Notes: generated by a model from the letters alone, not told the origin. 64,000 nt of DNA from Adiantum capillus-veneris (GCA_014529385.2 CM043942.1:30036969-30100968), one strand, 5' to 3'; shown: positions 11,409-22,786, counted from the stretch's first letter. Program-made: numbers and translations.

Positions 11409-12010
11409 GTGAAGCTTGAAGGCATCTTGCATCATGCTCCTGTGAGTGCCCAACAAGTCTTTGACGAGCTTACTATGCGGGATGTCTTCTTGTGAAATGC
11501 AGTGATTGCAAGATATGCCCAGCAGGGGTCCTAGCGCTTGGCTGTTTTCAGCAGATGCAAAGAGAGGACAGCTCTCCCAAATGCAATCACCTACACTTGT
11601 ATCTTCAAGGCATGTGGCATTATGTAGATGTTGATATGGGCAAAAGAATTCACGATGATATTGTTAGCCATAGGTTGTCGGAAAAAAACAAGGTACTTGG
11701 CACTGTCTTGGCATGTATACCAAATGTGGTGCACTTGAGAAAGCACAAAAAGTGCTCGAGAAGCTTATTGCTCGGAGCGGCATCTCTTGGAATGCACTGA
11801 ATGCAGGATATGCACAAGAGGACCAGGGCTATGAAGCTGTGGACTGTTTTCAGCAGATGTGAAGCAAGAGCTATCTCTAGATGCAATCACCTACGTGTAT
11901 ATCTTAAAGGCATGTAGTTCTACACAAGATGTTGATATGGACACAAAAACTCATGGTGATATTGTTACTCAAATGCATACCGTAGCCAGGAAGAGAGAGA
12001 GAATCATGTA
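11408..12010 (+). pseudogene. Decayed PPR repeats, block 1
   Basis: Several frames together give PPR wording: a segment equivalent to VFDELTMRDV, then AVIARYAQQG, then a cysteine-containing ILKA-like strand, IHDDIVSHRLSEKN and ISWNALNAGYAQEDQGYEA. PPR proteins bind organelle RNA with tandem repeats of about 35 residues. Here frameshifts break the frame every 30-60 codons. The block is repeated at 12117 and 13135 and contains part of the (GA)n-linked module at its end. It is a relic, probably of a P/L/S-type (PLS) PPR gene. Confidence 0.75.
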
Positions 12011-12116
12011 CGCAGAGCAGAGAGAGAGAGAGAGAGAGAGAGAGAGCAAAGCTCTAGACTATTTTTAGCATATGGAAAGAGAGGGTCTCAAGCTCCGGAT
12101 GCAATCACCTACACGT

Positions 12117-12700
12117 GTAGCTTGAAGGCATCTTGGATCATGCTCCTATAAGTGCCCAACAAGTCTTTGACAAGCTTACTATGCGGGATGTCGTCTTGTG
12201 GAATGCATTGATTGCAAGATATGCCCAACAGGGTCCTAGCGCTGGGCTGTTTTCAGTAGATGAAAGAGAGGGAAGCTCTCGCAAAATCAATCACCTATGC
12301 TTGTATCTTCAAGGCATGTGGCATTGTGCAGATGCTGATATGGGCAAAAGAATTCACGATGATATTGTTAGCCAGAGGTTGTAGAAAAAAAACGAGGTAC
12401 TTGGCATTGTCTTGTCATGTATACCAAATGTGGTGCACTTGAGAAAGCACAAAAAGTGCTTGAGAAGCTTACTGTTTGGAGCGGCATCTCTTGGAATGCA
12501 TTGGATGCAGGATATGCACAAGAGGACCAGGGCTAGGAAGCTGTGGACTGTTTTCAAATGATGTGAAGCGAGACCTATCTCCATACGTGATTCACCTACA
12601 TGTATATCTTAAAGCCATGTTGCTCTACGCAAGATGCTAATATGGACACAGAAATTCACGATGCTATTGTTACTCAGATGCATACCGTAGCCGGGAAGAG
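12117..12700 (+). pseudogene. Decayed PPR repeats, block 2
   Basis: Near copy of block 1. AQQVFDKLTMRDVVLWNALI and then ARYAQQGPSAGLF are readable in one frame. IHDDIVSQRL, a stop, and then GISWNALDAGYAQEDQG follow in other frames. The offset from block 1 is about 709 bp. The end carries the recurrent accgtagccgggaagagag phrase. Frameshifts and stops exclude a functional product. Confidence 0.75.
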
Positions 12701-13134
12701 AGAGATAATCGAGACCGCAAAGCTCTGGATTGTTTTCTGCTGCAGCTTGAAAGCCTCCAGCTCTAGATGCAATCAGCTACACGTGCAGCTTGAAGAAATC
12801 TTGCATGATGACCGCAAAGCTTTGGTCTATTTTCTGTTGCAGCTTGAAAGCATCCAGCTCCGGATGCAATCACCTACACGTGCAACTTGAAGGCATCTCG
12901 CATCATGTAATATGTTGGTATGGGCAAAACAGTTTACGATGATCTTGTTAGTCAGAGCACACCGCAGCCGGGGAGAGAGAGTATATCAGCAATGGTTGAA
13001 CTAGCTTCCTCTCCGGAATCTTGTCTCTTTGAGTGCGTTGATTGTGGTATATGCCCAGCAGGGGTAGGGCCGGGAACCTCTGGACTGTTTTCAGCATATG
13101 CGAAGAGAGGGCCTCGAGCTCCGGATGCACACGT
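12701..13134 (+). pseudogene. PPR-derived spacer between blocks 2 and 3
   Basis: Three short repeats of the phrase tgcaatcacctacacgtgca-cttgaag (about 12769, 12866 and 13120) correspond to the DAITYTCxLKA part of a PPR motif. They are separated by frame breaks. No complete PPR unit is present. Confidence 0.6.
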
Positions 13135-13960
13135 GAAGCTTGAAGGCATCTCGCATCATGCTTCTGTCAGTGCACAACGAGTCTTTGATGAGCTTACTAT
13201 GCAGGATGTCGTCTTGTGGAATGTTGTGATTGCAAGATATGCCAAACAGGGTCCTAGCACTGGGCTATTTTCAGCAGATGCAAAGAGAGGGCAGCTTTCC
13301 CAAATGCAATCACCTACGCTTGTATCTTCAAGGCATGTGGCATTATGCAGATGCTGATATGGGCAAAATAATTCACGATGATATTGTTAGCCAGAGGTTT
13401 TCGGAAAAGAACGAGGTACTTGGCACTATCTTGGCATGTATACCAAATGTGGTGCACTTGAGAAAGCACAATAAGTGCTTGAGGAGCTTACTGTTCGGAG
13501 TGGCATATCTTGGAATGCACTGAATGCAGGATATGCATTAGAGGACCTGCAGACTGTTTTCAACAGATGTGAAGCGAGAGCTATCTCCATATGCAATCGC
13601 CTACGTGTATATCTTAAAGGCATGTAGCTCTACGCAAGATGTTGATATGGACACAAAAATTCATGATGATATTGTTACTCAGATGCTATTGAAAAGAGAT
13701 GTCATGCTGACACTCCCTTGGTCGATATGTATGCCAAATGTGGTGCACTTGAGAAAGCACAATTAGTGCTCGAGGAGCTTTTCGTTCGGAACAGCATCTC
13801 TTCGAATGCACTGGTTGTGGGATACACACAACAAGAGTAGGGCTAGAAAGCTCTAGAATGTTTTCAGCAGATGCATAGTGAGAGCCTTTGTCCAGATGCA
13901 ATCACCTACGTATGCATCTTTAAGGCATGTGGCTCTACGTAAGATGCTGATATGGGCACA
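13135..13960 (+). pseudogene. Decayed PPR repeats, block 3
   Basis: Third copy of the block, with SAQRVFDELTMQDVVLWNVV and then IARYAKQGPSTGLFSADAKR readable without a break. Downstream lie shifted pieces of IHDDIVSQRFSEKNEVLG, WNALNAGYALEDL and a fourth partial unit from about 13690 (MYAKCGALEKAQ-like in frame pieces). The offset from block 2 is about 1018 bp. It is not functional. Confidence 0.75.
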
Positions 13961-14215
13961 AAAATTTACAATTTCTTTGTTTGTCTGAGGCTTTTGAAAA
14001 TAGAGGTCGTGGTTGGAACTCCCTTGGTCGATATGTATGTTAAATGTGGTACGCTTCAGATAGCATAAAAAATGCTTGAGGAGCTTCTTGTCCGGAATGT
14101 CGTCTCTTGGAACGCATTGATTACGGGATATGCGCAACAGGAGCAGGGACAGAAAGCTCTAGGTTGTTTTCAGCGGATGCAAAGCAAGTGTATCTCTCAC
14201 CATTCATTCAACTAA
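13961..14215 (+). pseudogene. Decayed PPR repeat, best-preserved unit
   Basis: One frame reads VDMYVKCGTLQIA, a stop, KMLEELLVRNVVSWNALITG and then YAQQEQGQKALGCFQRM. This is an almost intact pair of PLS-type PPR motifs (MYxKCG and SWNALIxGYAQ). A single TAA interrupts it and the frame ends soon after. It shows what the ancestral gene of the array looked like. Confidence 0.8.
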
Positions 14216-14559
14216 TGCAGGGGAGCCCTGGAATGTCTTGCTTGGTCAACTTTCTTTCGATATACTTCGAGGAATTCTTGTTCAAGCTGTAGCAACATCT
14301 TGTCTCTCTCTCCATCACTTTCTCCAACTTCATCCCATATGTACTGTCAACGAGGCTATCAAAAAACTTAACTATGTTGACATGATAGCAAGTAGTAAGT
14401 AGAAGGGAGGAGGGCCTTGCTGGAGTCGTAACATCATACTTGTTGCATACGCATGCCTGTCAGATTACATCGCTACACAAGCATTGGGCTAAAACAACAT
14501 TCAACACGAGGAAACAAAAGAGCAAACCTACAACTCATGTAGTAGAGAGCCACATGTGA

Positions 14560-15082
14560 TATCGTGCCTGAGAATGCCTTGGTTGACATGTTTGCTAAAT
14601 GTGGTACACTTCAGAGAGCACCATAATTCTTGAAATGCTTCCTATCCAGAGTGTGGACTCTTGGAACGCACTTATTGTAGGATTTACCCCACAGGGGGCA
14701 TGCAAAAAATCTCTAGTCTGTTTTAAACATATTTGAAGTGATAGCTCTGATCTGTTTTCAGCAGATTCGAAGTGATGGCCTCTCTCATGATTGCAAGGTT
14801 TGCTCCAAAAGGGCAGCGCCAGAAAGCTCTAGGCTATGTTCAGAAGATGTGAAGCAAGGAATCTTGAAGAAAGATGTCACGCTTGGCCGTATTTTGATCA
14901 ATATGTATGTCAAATGGGGTGCCCCAAAGACTACGACTTTGTGTATGTGTGCATGTGAGCCTACCAACGAACGATACAACGAATTAACATCAGTCGACAT
15001 GTTTGCAGAACTCGCAAAATGGATGACAATGATAGAACGTATACTGGTGGGAAGATGGCGAAACAATGTAAGGAAGGTCTAG
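14560..15082 (+). pseudogene. Decayed PPR repeats, distal remnant
   Basis: Pieces equivalent to VDMFAKCGTLQRA, ICFQQIRSDGLSHD and GILKKDVTLGRILINMYVKW are readable in different frames. They extend the PPR similarity to about 14.95 kb. The tail of the open frame (to 15082) has no PPR character. Confidence 0.65.
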
Positions 15083-16070
15083 AAGCAGCTCCATCCAAGA
15101 TTGTGCGTTGATCCATACGACCAATACCAAAAGTACACTTATATTCCGTATTTTGATTTCCTTTATGTGATCTGAAAAGTACTTAGATTAAATCATGTAC
15201 ACGTTAAAGCAATAAAGTTACATCATTTTTTTTTCAGAATATTGTAGATGAAGGTGACAAAGGCTGAAGAAATTTTGTAATGCCCAACAAAGGAACACAT
15301 ACACAATACACCACGGCAAGGCAACATGGAATGATACATGTCTTCATAAAACATCGGTAACGAGTTCTTCCTTGTAAAGTTGTAGTATTTTTACAATAAA
15401 AAAGCCCAATACTGGAGGAGAAGCATAAGTCTCCCTTCAACACTGAAGGGGATAAAAGTGGCGGAGGAAGGGCATGTTCCCTACGATATTATTATAAATG
15501 TGGAGAACGGTGCCAACTCCACACCATACATATGTATGGTTTTGTCTTTTTTTAATGGGCACGAGCATCATAAATGCACGAAATGCATCTCTTTTTGTTT
15601 TTATTATAATGTGGAATTGTTTACATTCATACATCTTTTCATGCAAAATCTTATTTGTGATGCGAGGTCATAGAGCTTTTGGCAAAAGCTTCGAGGAGAG
15701 ATGCTATGGAGCCATCATCATGAGCTATGCCATGCGGTAAAACCCACACCACTATCACTATTTTACTTCTCATCATTTGCACAGTCAGTCAATCAAGGCA
15801 AACTAGTTATTTTTAGACTCCTATAATTGCTCTAAGTCATCTCCTTTATCCTCTACCTTTGATCAAAGCTTCTCAGAATATATTCATCTTTCCTTAACCA
15901 CTACCTATGATTTGATAACTACACAACAATTATCCTTGCTCTTTTATGGACTTCTCACCTTTTGGCTTTGACCGAGCTGGTCCATAAGCACTTGAATCAA
16001 CTTCACTTGCTCTCTGTTATTTTCTCCAGACTTAAGTGGCCAAATTAAGATGGAAAATACTTTTAAAAGG
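15083..16070. other. Gene-free spacer
   Basis: AT-rich DNA without a supported gene. A stretch near 15.96-16.06 kb (ctggtccataagcac, ttattttctcc) recalls the LTR end at 1-297, but the likeness is too short to call. Confidence 0.35.
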
Positions 16071-16120
16071 TTAGAAATTGATTTTCATAACAAAGACACT
16101 AATGTTTTCCATAGTGACCA

Positions 16121-16345
16121 ATACCATGATGGTCAAGACTATATGCAGCTTCATATGGTTCCGTAGGAGGTTCAATGAAACCAACAACAACATCTTGATC
16201 ATGACAACGACAATAATGTCCACAATAACACCTCCATTGGGTCCAACTATCACTTGATCGATACCATGATAGTAAAGAATATATGCAACTTCATACGGTT
16301 CAATAGAAGGTTCGATGAAACCAACAGGAACATCTTGATCATCTA
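16121..16345. repeat. 140-bp tandem duplication
   Basis: ataccatgat at 16121 and again at 16261 begins two related stretches (atatgcagcttcata / atatgcaacttcata, then ttcaatgaaacc / ttcgatgaaacc and catcttgatcat). The short minus-strand open frame across it (16406-16071) follows from the duplication and is not called as a gene. Confidence 0.7.
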
Positions 16346-16559
16346 CATTGTTATCCTTTGTAAGCATTTTTAAAAACGACTTATATTCAAAATCGGATGA
16401 ATGCAATAGTGTGTAGACTCGATTGATAACTCATTCGAGTATTTTAAACGAGTTACCACAATTTAGAGATAACTAAAGGAATTACCATTTTTTAGACTTT
16501 CTGAAGATGTTAGAATACGTAAGAATACCTCTTCTTAAATTTTTGTGAAAGTGACCTAC

Positions 16560-16950
16560 CGACATGTCTCATCAACACAGTTCTTGTATCTATCTAATCA
16601 ATGAGCAACATTCATCGTATCCATATGATCATGGACAAAGTCTTTGACTTGCTACCATGCATCATCATTAGCCAACTCGACCATAAGTGGTGATAGAGGT
16701 TGAAAACTGTTCATACGCATAAAGAGACTAAACTTAGTCGTAACATGCTTTTCATCATGATAAGTAAACTCCAAATTAGAAAGGAAATCTTCCCCATTGG
16801 ATTGCTTCTTGCTAATATACGCTCTTAGCATATCGTCTAGCACTTGATTGACACTTGTAAGCTGCCCATCTATCTCTAAATGATCGACAGTATTTGTTGA
16901 CCCATGGGTCAATAGCACGACATAACTCAACAAAGTCCTATTTTCTTAGA
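16560..16950 (-). pseudogene. Ty3-gypsy integrase fragment
   Basis: The minus strand reads NQVLDDMLRAYI, SNGEDFLSNLEFTYHDEKHV and TTKFSLF. These match the stretch after the catalytic glutamate in plant gypsy integrases (drinking-hole order: NRxLxDMLRAYI, W-DxLxxxEFAYN, SPFE). A stop follows shortly after, and the KDFVHDHM-like part continues in frame pieces to about 16560. The rest of the element is missing here. Confidence 0.75.
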
Positions 16951-16959
16951 GTTATAAAA

Positions 16960-17828
16960 TGTTTTGGATTATGGTTAAAATCAACATTTTAATAAGTAGC
17001 TAGTCTAGTTGCAGAAGCTGGGGCGCAATGGAACTTCCAGATTGTACATACAAAGCCATCTTACCCCTTGAACTCTATTTTAGGTTGAACCTATGGTAGC
17101 CTTAGTATATAAGGTACCTGGTAAATTTTCTTTTATCATAATTAAAGTTTTAAGCTGTCGTCGACTATGTGTGAGAATGAAAGAGAGAGAGCGTGAGCTT
17201 CATCTTGGTGCTACTCCCCACTCGTTCATCACATTGGAGATATGACAACACCATCGTGCTAGGCTAGGCAAGAGCTACGCGACAATGCTAAGCATTCCTC
17301 GCGGAACGGAGCGAACGCGCTTGCACATCTACGAGCTATTTGCGACTATAAGTATATCAAACAATGTATGTTTTCTGCTTGCAAGTAGTCATTAGAATTG
17401 TGGTGACATAAGCTACGCATAGGTACTCATAGATTTCAGTTTTGGGCATTTCCAAAATTTGGCTCTGTCTTCATACGCGTTTTTCACAGACAGGTTTAGA
17501 GTTAGGATTTTGAGTGGAGGCTTTGGGACAGGTGTATCCTAGTGAGGGAATGGTGTTCCTTAAGTTTTGTACAATTCTAGCATGCTTTGGTGAATTTCTT
17601 TCTGTTTGTGTGTATGTTGATTGGGTGGTGTAGTTGAGAGCAGTGAGATTTTGGGTTGTGGTTAAATGAGCCTTTTAGGGTGTTGTATGTGTGGGATGGT
17701 CTCAGCCTGACAAGCTAAAGAGATTGCCTCCATGCCCCTATCGTGTCATCTGTGTTCTTGATTGGCATTATGTTGATCTAGGTTGTGTTGTATGCACTTT
17801 ATAGGTGTTGTGATTCACCCTCGCAACA
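16960..17828 (+). repeat. Putative gypsy LTR (left edge uncertain)
   Basis: The right edge is set by ...ctcgcaaca directly before an Asp-type primer site. A TATA-like tagtatataaggtacc lies at about 17112, followed by a short GA-rich leader, as in many LTRs. I cannot see a second copy in the window, so the left edge (16.95-17.05 kb) is a guess. Confidence 0.45.
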
Positions 17829-17848
17829 TTGACGCCGCTGCCGGGGAC
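17829..17848 (+). promoter_or_regulatory. Primer-binding site, Asp tRNA type
   Basis: ttgacgccgctgccggggac differs in two or three positions from the plant gypsy primer site tggcgccgttgccgggg, which pairs with Asp tRNA and is typical of Athila/Tat-group elements. It marks a plus-strand element whose interior should start here. No gag or pol of that element is recognisable in the next 5 kb. Confidence 0.65.
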
Positions 17849-18349
17849 ACAAGGACTTGAGGAGGTAATGCTACCAACACTTGTGTGATGGTTGCTTGCT
17901 TTAGTTTAAGCTAAAGAAAGCATTTTTCTTAAGTGGATCCGGAAGAGGTTATTCCGAGATCAAGTGGATAGCCAGGAAGCGTGTGTCTTGTCGAGGGTCT
18001 GCGACTAGGTAGATTTAGTTAGGATTTGTAAATTAGAGTAATTGTTGGTGGTTGAGTGGTTTGTGAGGTGATAAAAGCGTTGCTAGTCCGTGTGTGGCAT
18101 TGAAGCGTTTTTCTACTCATAAATACAAAACTCCATATGATGTGTTAAAGTAGCTTTGGGTAAGTCATCTGATTATGAACTAGAGCTATTTATCACATAA
18201 TTATTTGTAAAGTGCTTGTTTGTATTTTAAATCACTGAAAAGTCTGCTTTTGAGGAAAAAGTACAATAAAAGTATTTATGTTGACATTTTCGCATGACTG
18301 ATTGATGTTGAGCATATAAGAGGGCATGTGCAAGAGTTCTGTGTAAAAA

Positions 18350-20020
18350 AATTGTAATTCTGTAAACTTGGACATCATACGCATATGATGTCTCAAGGGG
18401 CATCTGGAGACCAAATTTGAAAAATTTGACTGCACTAGAATGTTCAGATGGGATATTTTACCCCAAGTACACATTGAGACTAGAGTTTTGACCAACTCTT
18501 GACACCCAAAAGACAAAAGACGAAGTGTCGAAAACGAAAAAAAGAGAAACTTGTGATCCTGATCATGTTTTTGCATGAAAATTGGTGGAGGTGCTTGAAA
18601 TCTAGTGCTAGAGACTTGGGGATGCTTGTGAATGAATTTTGACAAAAAAATCATCAGCAGACGTTATATGTGTAAGATGTATGAAGGGTGATTCTAGCAG
18701 CAAATTTGAACTTTTGACACTCTATCCATCTTCTACATGTTGTGTTGAGCACATACACCAAATTTCATATCATTTGGGCTTATAGGTTGAAAACTAGGGG
18801 GATTTTACTCTTTCAAGGGATTTCCTTGTCAAAAGTGACAATTTTGTGTATTTTTGAGTTCCAAAATTTGCTGTGAGCACATATTCCTATTGTACACACC
18901 AAGGGGCACCTTTGGTAAAAGCAGAACTGAATTCTGACCACCTAAACATCATATGCGTATGATGTCTTAGAGGCCAGATCCGAGGTCAAAAGTTACAACT
19001 AAGTGCACCCTTGTGATCTACGGCATTTAGGAAGCATATGGGCCAAATTTCATTAAATTTGAAGCATATTTGGGCTTGCAAAAACCATAAGACACATCTA
19101 GGCAAGTGAATTCTTGAATTGATCATAACTTGCACAAAAAGTGGTCAAATTCAATTATGAGAGTTGCTATGGGTTGCCAGTGTAGTGAGGAACCTCTGAA
19201 TTTCACTTCATTTTGACCACTTAGACATCATAGACGTAAGATGTCTAAAGGGCACTTTGAGGGACCAAAATTGAAGTGTGAGCTTACTAGGGTGTTGAGC
19301 ACAACAGCCTAGTACAACAAAACAAGCTTACAATCCAAATTTCATCCAATTCTGAGCACATCATACGCAAACGATGTCTCAAGGCAAAATATGACAGTCC
19401 AATTGCACTTTTGACCACATAGGGGCTTTGGGAGTGATGTGTTAAGCTTGCTTGCAAAATTTCAACTTATTTCGACACATATTGTTGCATTTAAGAAGAT
19501 TTTTGTGGATACAAGAAAGTAAAGGTGAAAAAGTGGTGATTTTGAGCAATTTTCACATCCAAAATTTGATGTAATCACATATTCTTCTTATATGCATCAA
19601 GGAGTAACTTGGGTAGAAATATAAAGGAAATCTTATCCAGAAGACATCATACACGTATGATGTCTTAGAGACCAGATTTGGGTAAAATCAAACATCTGAA
19701 TATATCCTAGTGTCCCAGAGCATAAAAGAAGTCGCTAGCCAAAATTTCATTGAATTTGGAGCACATTTGGGCTAAAAAGTGCCAAAAGACAAAACTGGGC
19801 AAGATTTATGATGTATTAGCGATAACTTGCACAAAAAGTTGTCAAATTGAATTCTAAAAGTTGTTGAGAGTTGCTTGAGTGATAAAGAGTCACTGGAACA
19901 AAACTCACTTTATTTTGCCACAAAAGACATCATGTCTCAAGTGCCAAATTTAAAGTCAAAACTTGCATATGAGCTCACAAAAGTGTTTGCCAGCATAAAA
20001 TAAGCCTAGAGACCAAGTTT
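18350..20020. repeat. Diverged tandem repeats with a recurring palindrome
   Basis: A motif of the form agacatcatacgtatgatgtct recurs with small changes at about 18371-18393, 18956-18977, 19223-19246, 19358-19379 and 19642-19665. A version shortened to agacatcatgtct is at 19925-19937. It is embedded in diverged direct repeats with a higher-order period near 690 bp: 18758-18990 matches 19457-19693, and 19049-19195 matches 19741-19893 (shared words such as cataacttgcacaaaaagt and caaattgaattc). No coding frame runs through it. It follows the Asp-type primer site, so it may be the untranslated leader of a gypsy element. Confidence 0.75.
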
Positions 20021-20532
20021 CATTTAATTTGGATCACTTTTGGCTCAGTAAACCTTCTCGGGAAGTTGCAGACAACAAACAGAAAAAGAAAAAATAGACT
20101 TGTCTAAAAGTGTCAGAATCACAAAGTGAGACTTTGAGTGGTTAGAGTACATCAAGAAGGGTCTACAGTTAAAGTTTGGAGCAATTATGAGCCAGTAGGC
20201 GTATGAAGTCTTCGGGCACAGATTGATTATTTTGGCCATAACTTGAGCTATCGATATCGGATTCAAAAACTTTTTTTTATCAAAACGAAGCTCCAAAGTA
20301 GCTCTACAAGATTCATTGAATCCCTTGAACATCAATTTAAGACCATTTGAGTCATTCTCTTGTAGGTTAGTGCCCGAAAAAAACGTCGTTTAAGGCCTCA
20401 AAATTCATTCGGAAGTTTAGGGTGTCTAAAACTGACAATTTGAGAAAATTGTGAGAAAACGGTTAGTTTCGACTTCTCCCTAACCAAAGCACTTGAACAC
20501 TTTGGAATAAGCCTTTTTACATCAAGCTAGAG

Positions 20533-20991
20533 TTGTTAAGCCCAGAGATCATGTTCTCTTTAGAGTCAAACTCAGCGTATACAAGCTTCAGAATTCCAAC
20601 GGTAGAAGAGCATCCGCCCACAATGGATCTTCCAAACTTGCAATTGATAAAGACCAAGCTTGTCGGAAGAGTTTGGATAATAGATCATAAGAGTGAAGGG
20701 CTGTATAGATATATTGACGACAATGAGGTCAACCTTTATAGATGCTCAGAGCCATACCCAGAAGAGCTGATGAATTACAAGCTCTTATATGTCTATACAT
20801 ACGAAATTGACTATCAATGTAAATCTATAGTTGTTGACAAGTATGGACAAGAATACAAAGCTGTAAAAAGCACAAATCCACATACTGCATTAGACACAGG
20901 TGGATATTTGGTCAATGAAGGACCACAAATACCTCCACCAAACACAAGAATCCAAAAGGGGAGCCACCTAGATTTCCTTCTAGAGCGATAA
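20533..20991 (+). CDS. Unrecognised open frame, about 150 codons
   Basis: An open frame with fairly ordinary composition (NLQLIKTKLVGRVWIIDHKS, LYRYIDDNEVNLYRCSEPYP, YVYTYEIDYQCKSIVVDKYG). It has no family signature I recognise and no zinc knuckle or active-site motif. It lies downstream of the tandem repeats where an element's gag could be expected, but I see no gag feature. It may be an exon or retroelement protein of unknown type, or chance. Confidence 0.3.
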   Translation: MLSPEIMFSLESNSAYTSFRIPTVEEHPPTMDLPNLQLIKTKLVGRVWIIDHKSEGLYRYIDDNEVNLYRCSEPYPEELMNYKLLYVYTYEIDYQCKSIVVDKYGQEYKAVKSTNPHTALDTGGYLVNEGPQIPPPNTRIQKGSHLDFLLER

Positions 20992-21196
20992 CGAGAGACG
21001 AAGTGATCACAAAGATGGCAGACATGCCTTCTCAAGGACCAATCTCCAACAGAACGACCAATCTCTTCGAAGAAGAACCTAGGCATAGTGAAAGACTCGA
21101 AGCGAGAGAAGGATTAGGAGAGCATTAAGGAAAGTTTGGACTCAAATTTGGTCCTTTTTAGCGCTAGAGAGAGAATCCAACGCGACCAATGGATGG

Positions 21197-21219
21197 CGAG
21201 CTACCGTAACGGTAGCTCG
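21197..21219. repeat. 23-bp near-perfect palindrome
   Basis: Arms cgagctaccgt and acggtagctcg are exact reverse complements around a single adenine. It stands alone in AT-rich DNA, so it is not a by-product of low complexity. Confidence 0.9.
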
Positions 21220-21949
21220 AATTTTCCTTGTTTTTATCTCAAATTTTAGCATTTTCAAAAAATAACTTTTAGTTGCATAAAAAACCTTAACACTAATATA
21301 CATTGTGATTTGCTCGAATCTTTCTTGTCAAGATCGAATATAGGACAAATGTGCCATAACTCACACTCAATGCAGTTGTGTGCACTTTTTAGATAGGAGA
21401 GACTTCATAGTATTCCCACTCATTCTCATTCATTTGCACTCAACTAACTATTCTGCTCGCATTTGGCTGTATTGTGTTTACGATTAGAAACACTCCCCCC
21501 CTCACATCTGTGTTGTGCATCTTGCCATAGAAGAATCACTAATGGAGAATAGAAGACCTTGACGACCATCCGCAAGTATTAAGTCTGTCAAAATTTTCAA
21601 CAGCTTCGATTTGGACAATGGAAGATGGCTTTCCACCACCATTACAGTTGAAGGTTGGGTTCTCTTGTAGACGAGGAAGAGAAAGCGCACGGACAATGAC
21701 TTTGTGGGCAGTTATAAAGGTAGGGTGAAAAATTGTCGCTTGTCACAAACTGGCAAAACAGTCAAAGAGGTTCTCATTGAACACGCATATATGCACTCAA
21801 AGTTGCATCTACGAACAACGCCGATAGGATTTCCAACAAACCGACCAAATTGTAAGTTTTCTTGCAACCACAATAGATTTTGCTCTTCACTCGTGTATTG
21901 TGTGCCAGTTGCAGATATTTATCCTTTCGACAAAGAAGACTAGCAGCCG

Positions 21950-22786
21950 ATGGATTGCATCATTGGCATTTTTTATGCATTCCATGCTGTGGGAGAGCTA
22001 CTCTATAACACTAGCGCCAGAAGAGTGTTGGCTAAACGGGGGGTTTTCTTCTTTGACCACTTTTATAATGCTCCGCATTTTGCGCTTGGCTTTGACACTC
22101 TAGAATATCTCCCGGTTCCTTTGAAGGACAGTCCAGAGTGGATAGTCCCTTCATTTGAAACCTCTCAGTATTTTAGACTAAAGCTCCATCAGGAAATACA
22201 AAAGTGCTTAAGACCAAATATTGCTAATCGATTGGTACATGTTTCAATCTTCATGCACATGCATGTGTTCATCGACTTTTTCCATGATGAAGAGATTAGG
22301 AAGACTGGAACTATGCTACTCTGCAAGACAGAGAAATGCCTCGATTTTCTAGATGAATCTTGGTATTGCCATGATTCTGATAGAATCTTATGCAAGGTAA
22401 ATAAGAAGTTTATTGTGTGTAAGTGCATGATAGATTCTCAAAATTTCATAGCTTCCTTCCACTACATAAGGTGGTATCGAGTGAATGGTCATTTGGTAGC
22501 TTTGGACCAAGATTTAACCTATGACATGAACAATCCTTTGAGAATGCTTGAGATATGGTGTGGACCTGATCTGCTAACCGTTCTTAGCATTCAAGGCAAT
22601 GTGACACTACGAAAAGTGCGTGAGGATTTGGATAATGAGGTTAACCTCAGCCTGCCTCCAAAAAAAAATAATCAATGCAACATGCGAAAGGTAGTGTGTT
22701 CTGTATGTAAACATTTATGCTGCATTCATTATTTCCCTACTGGTTATCATCACAAAATATTGCTTAGACATTGTACGCAGAGATAA
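21950..22786 (+). CDS. Unrecognised open frame, about 278 codons
   Basis: One of the longest frames in the window that is not clearly retroelement. It starts at an ATG (MDCIIGIFYAFHAVGELLYN) and includes VFFFDHFYNAPHFALGFDTL, VPSFETSQYFRLKLHQEIQK, GTMLLCKTEKCLDFLDESWY and MLEIWCGPDLLTVLSIQGNV. It is rich in Cys and His (for example VVCSVCKHLCCIHY near the end), but these do not form a clear zinc-binding pattern. A shorter frame just upstream (21704-21943: GFPTNRPNCKFSCNHNRFC) may be part of the same coding stretch in another phase. I do not recognise the family. It may be a decayed host exon or a captured gene fragment. Confidence 0.35.
   Translation: MDCIIGIFYAFHAVGELLYNTSARRVLAKRGVFFFDHFYNAPHFALGFDTLEYLPVPLKDSPEWIVPSFETSQYFRLKLHQEIQKCLRPNIANRLVHVSIFMHMHVFIDFFHDEEIRKTGTMLLCKTEKCLDFLDESWYCHDSDRILCKVNKKFIVCKCMIDSQNFIASFHYIRWYRVNGHLVALDQDLTYDMNNPLRMLEIWCGPDLLTVLSIQGNVTLRKVREDLDNEVNLSLPPKKNNQCNMRKVVCSVCKHLCCIHYFPTGYHHKILLRHCTQR

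Noticed and set aside
18232-18654. Minus-strand frame of 140 codons
   Set aside because: It overlaps the start of the palindrome repeats and has no recognisable motif or codon pattern.
18371-19937. CRISPR-like array
   Set aside because: Palindromic words recur, but the spacing is hundreds of bases and irregular, the intervals are themselves repeats, and the setting is a plant genome.
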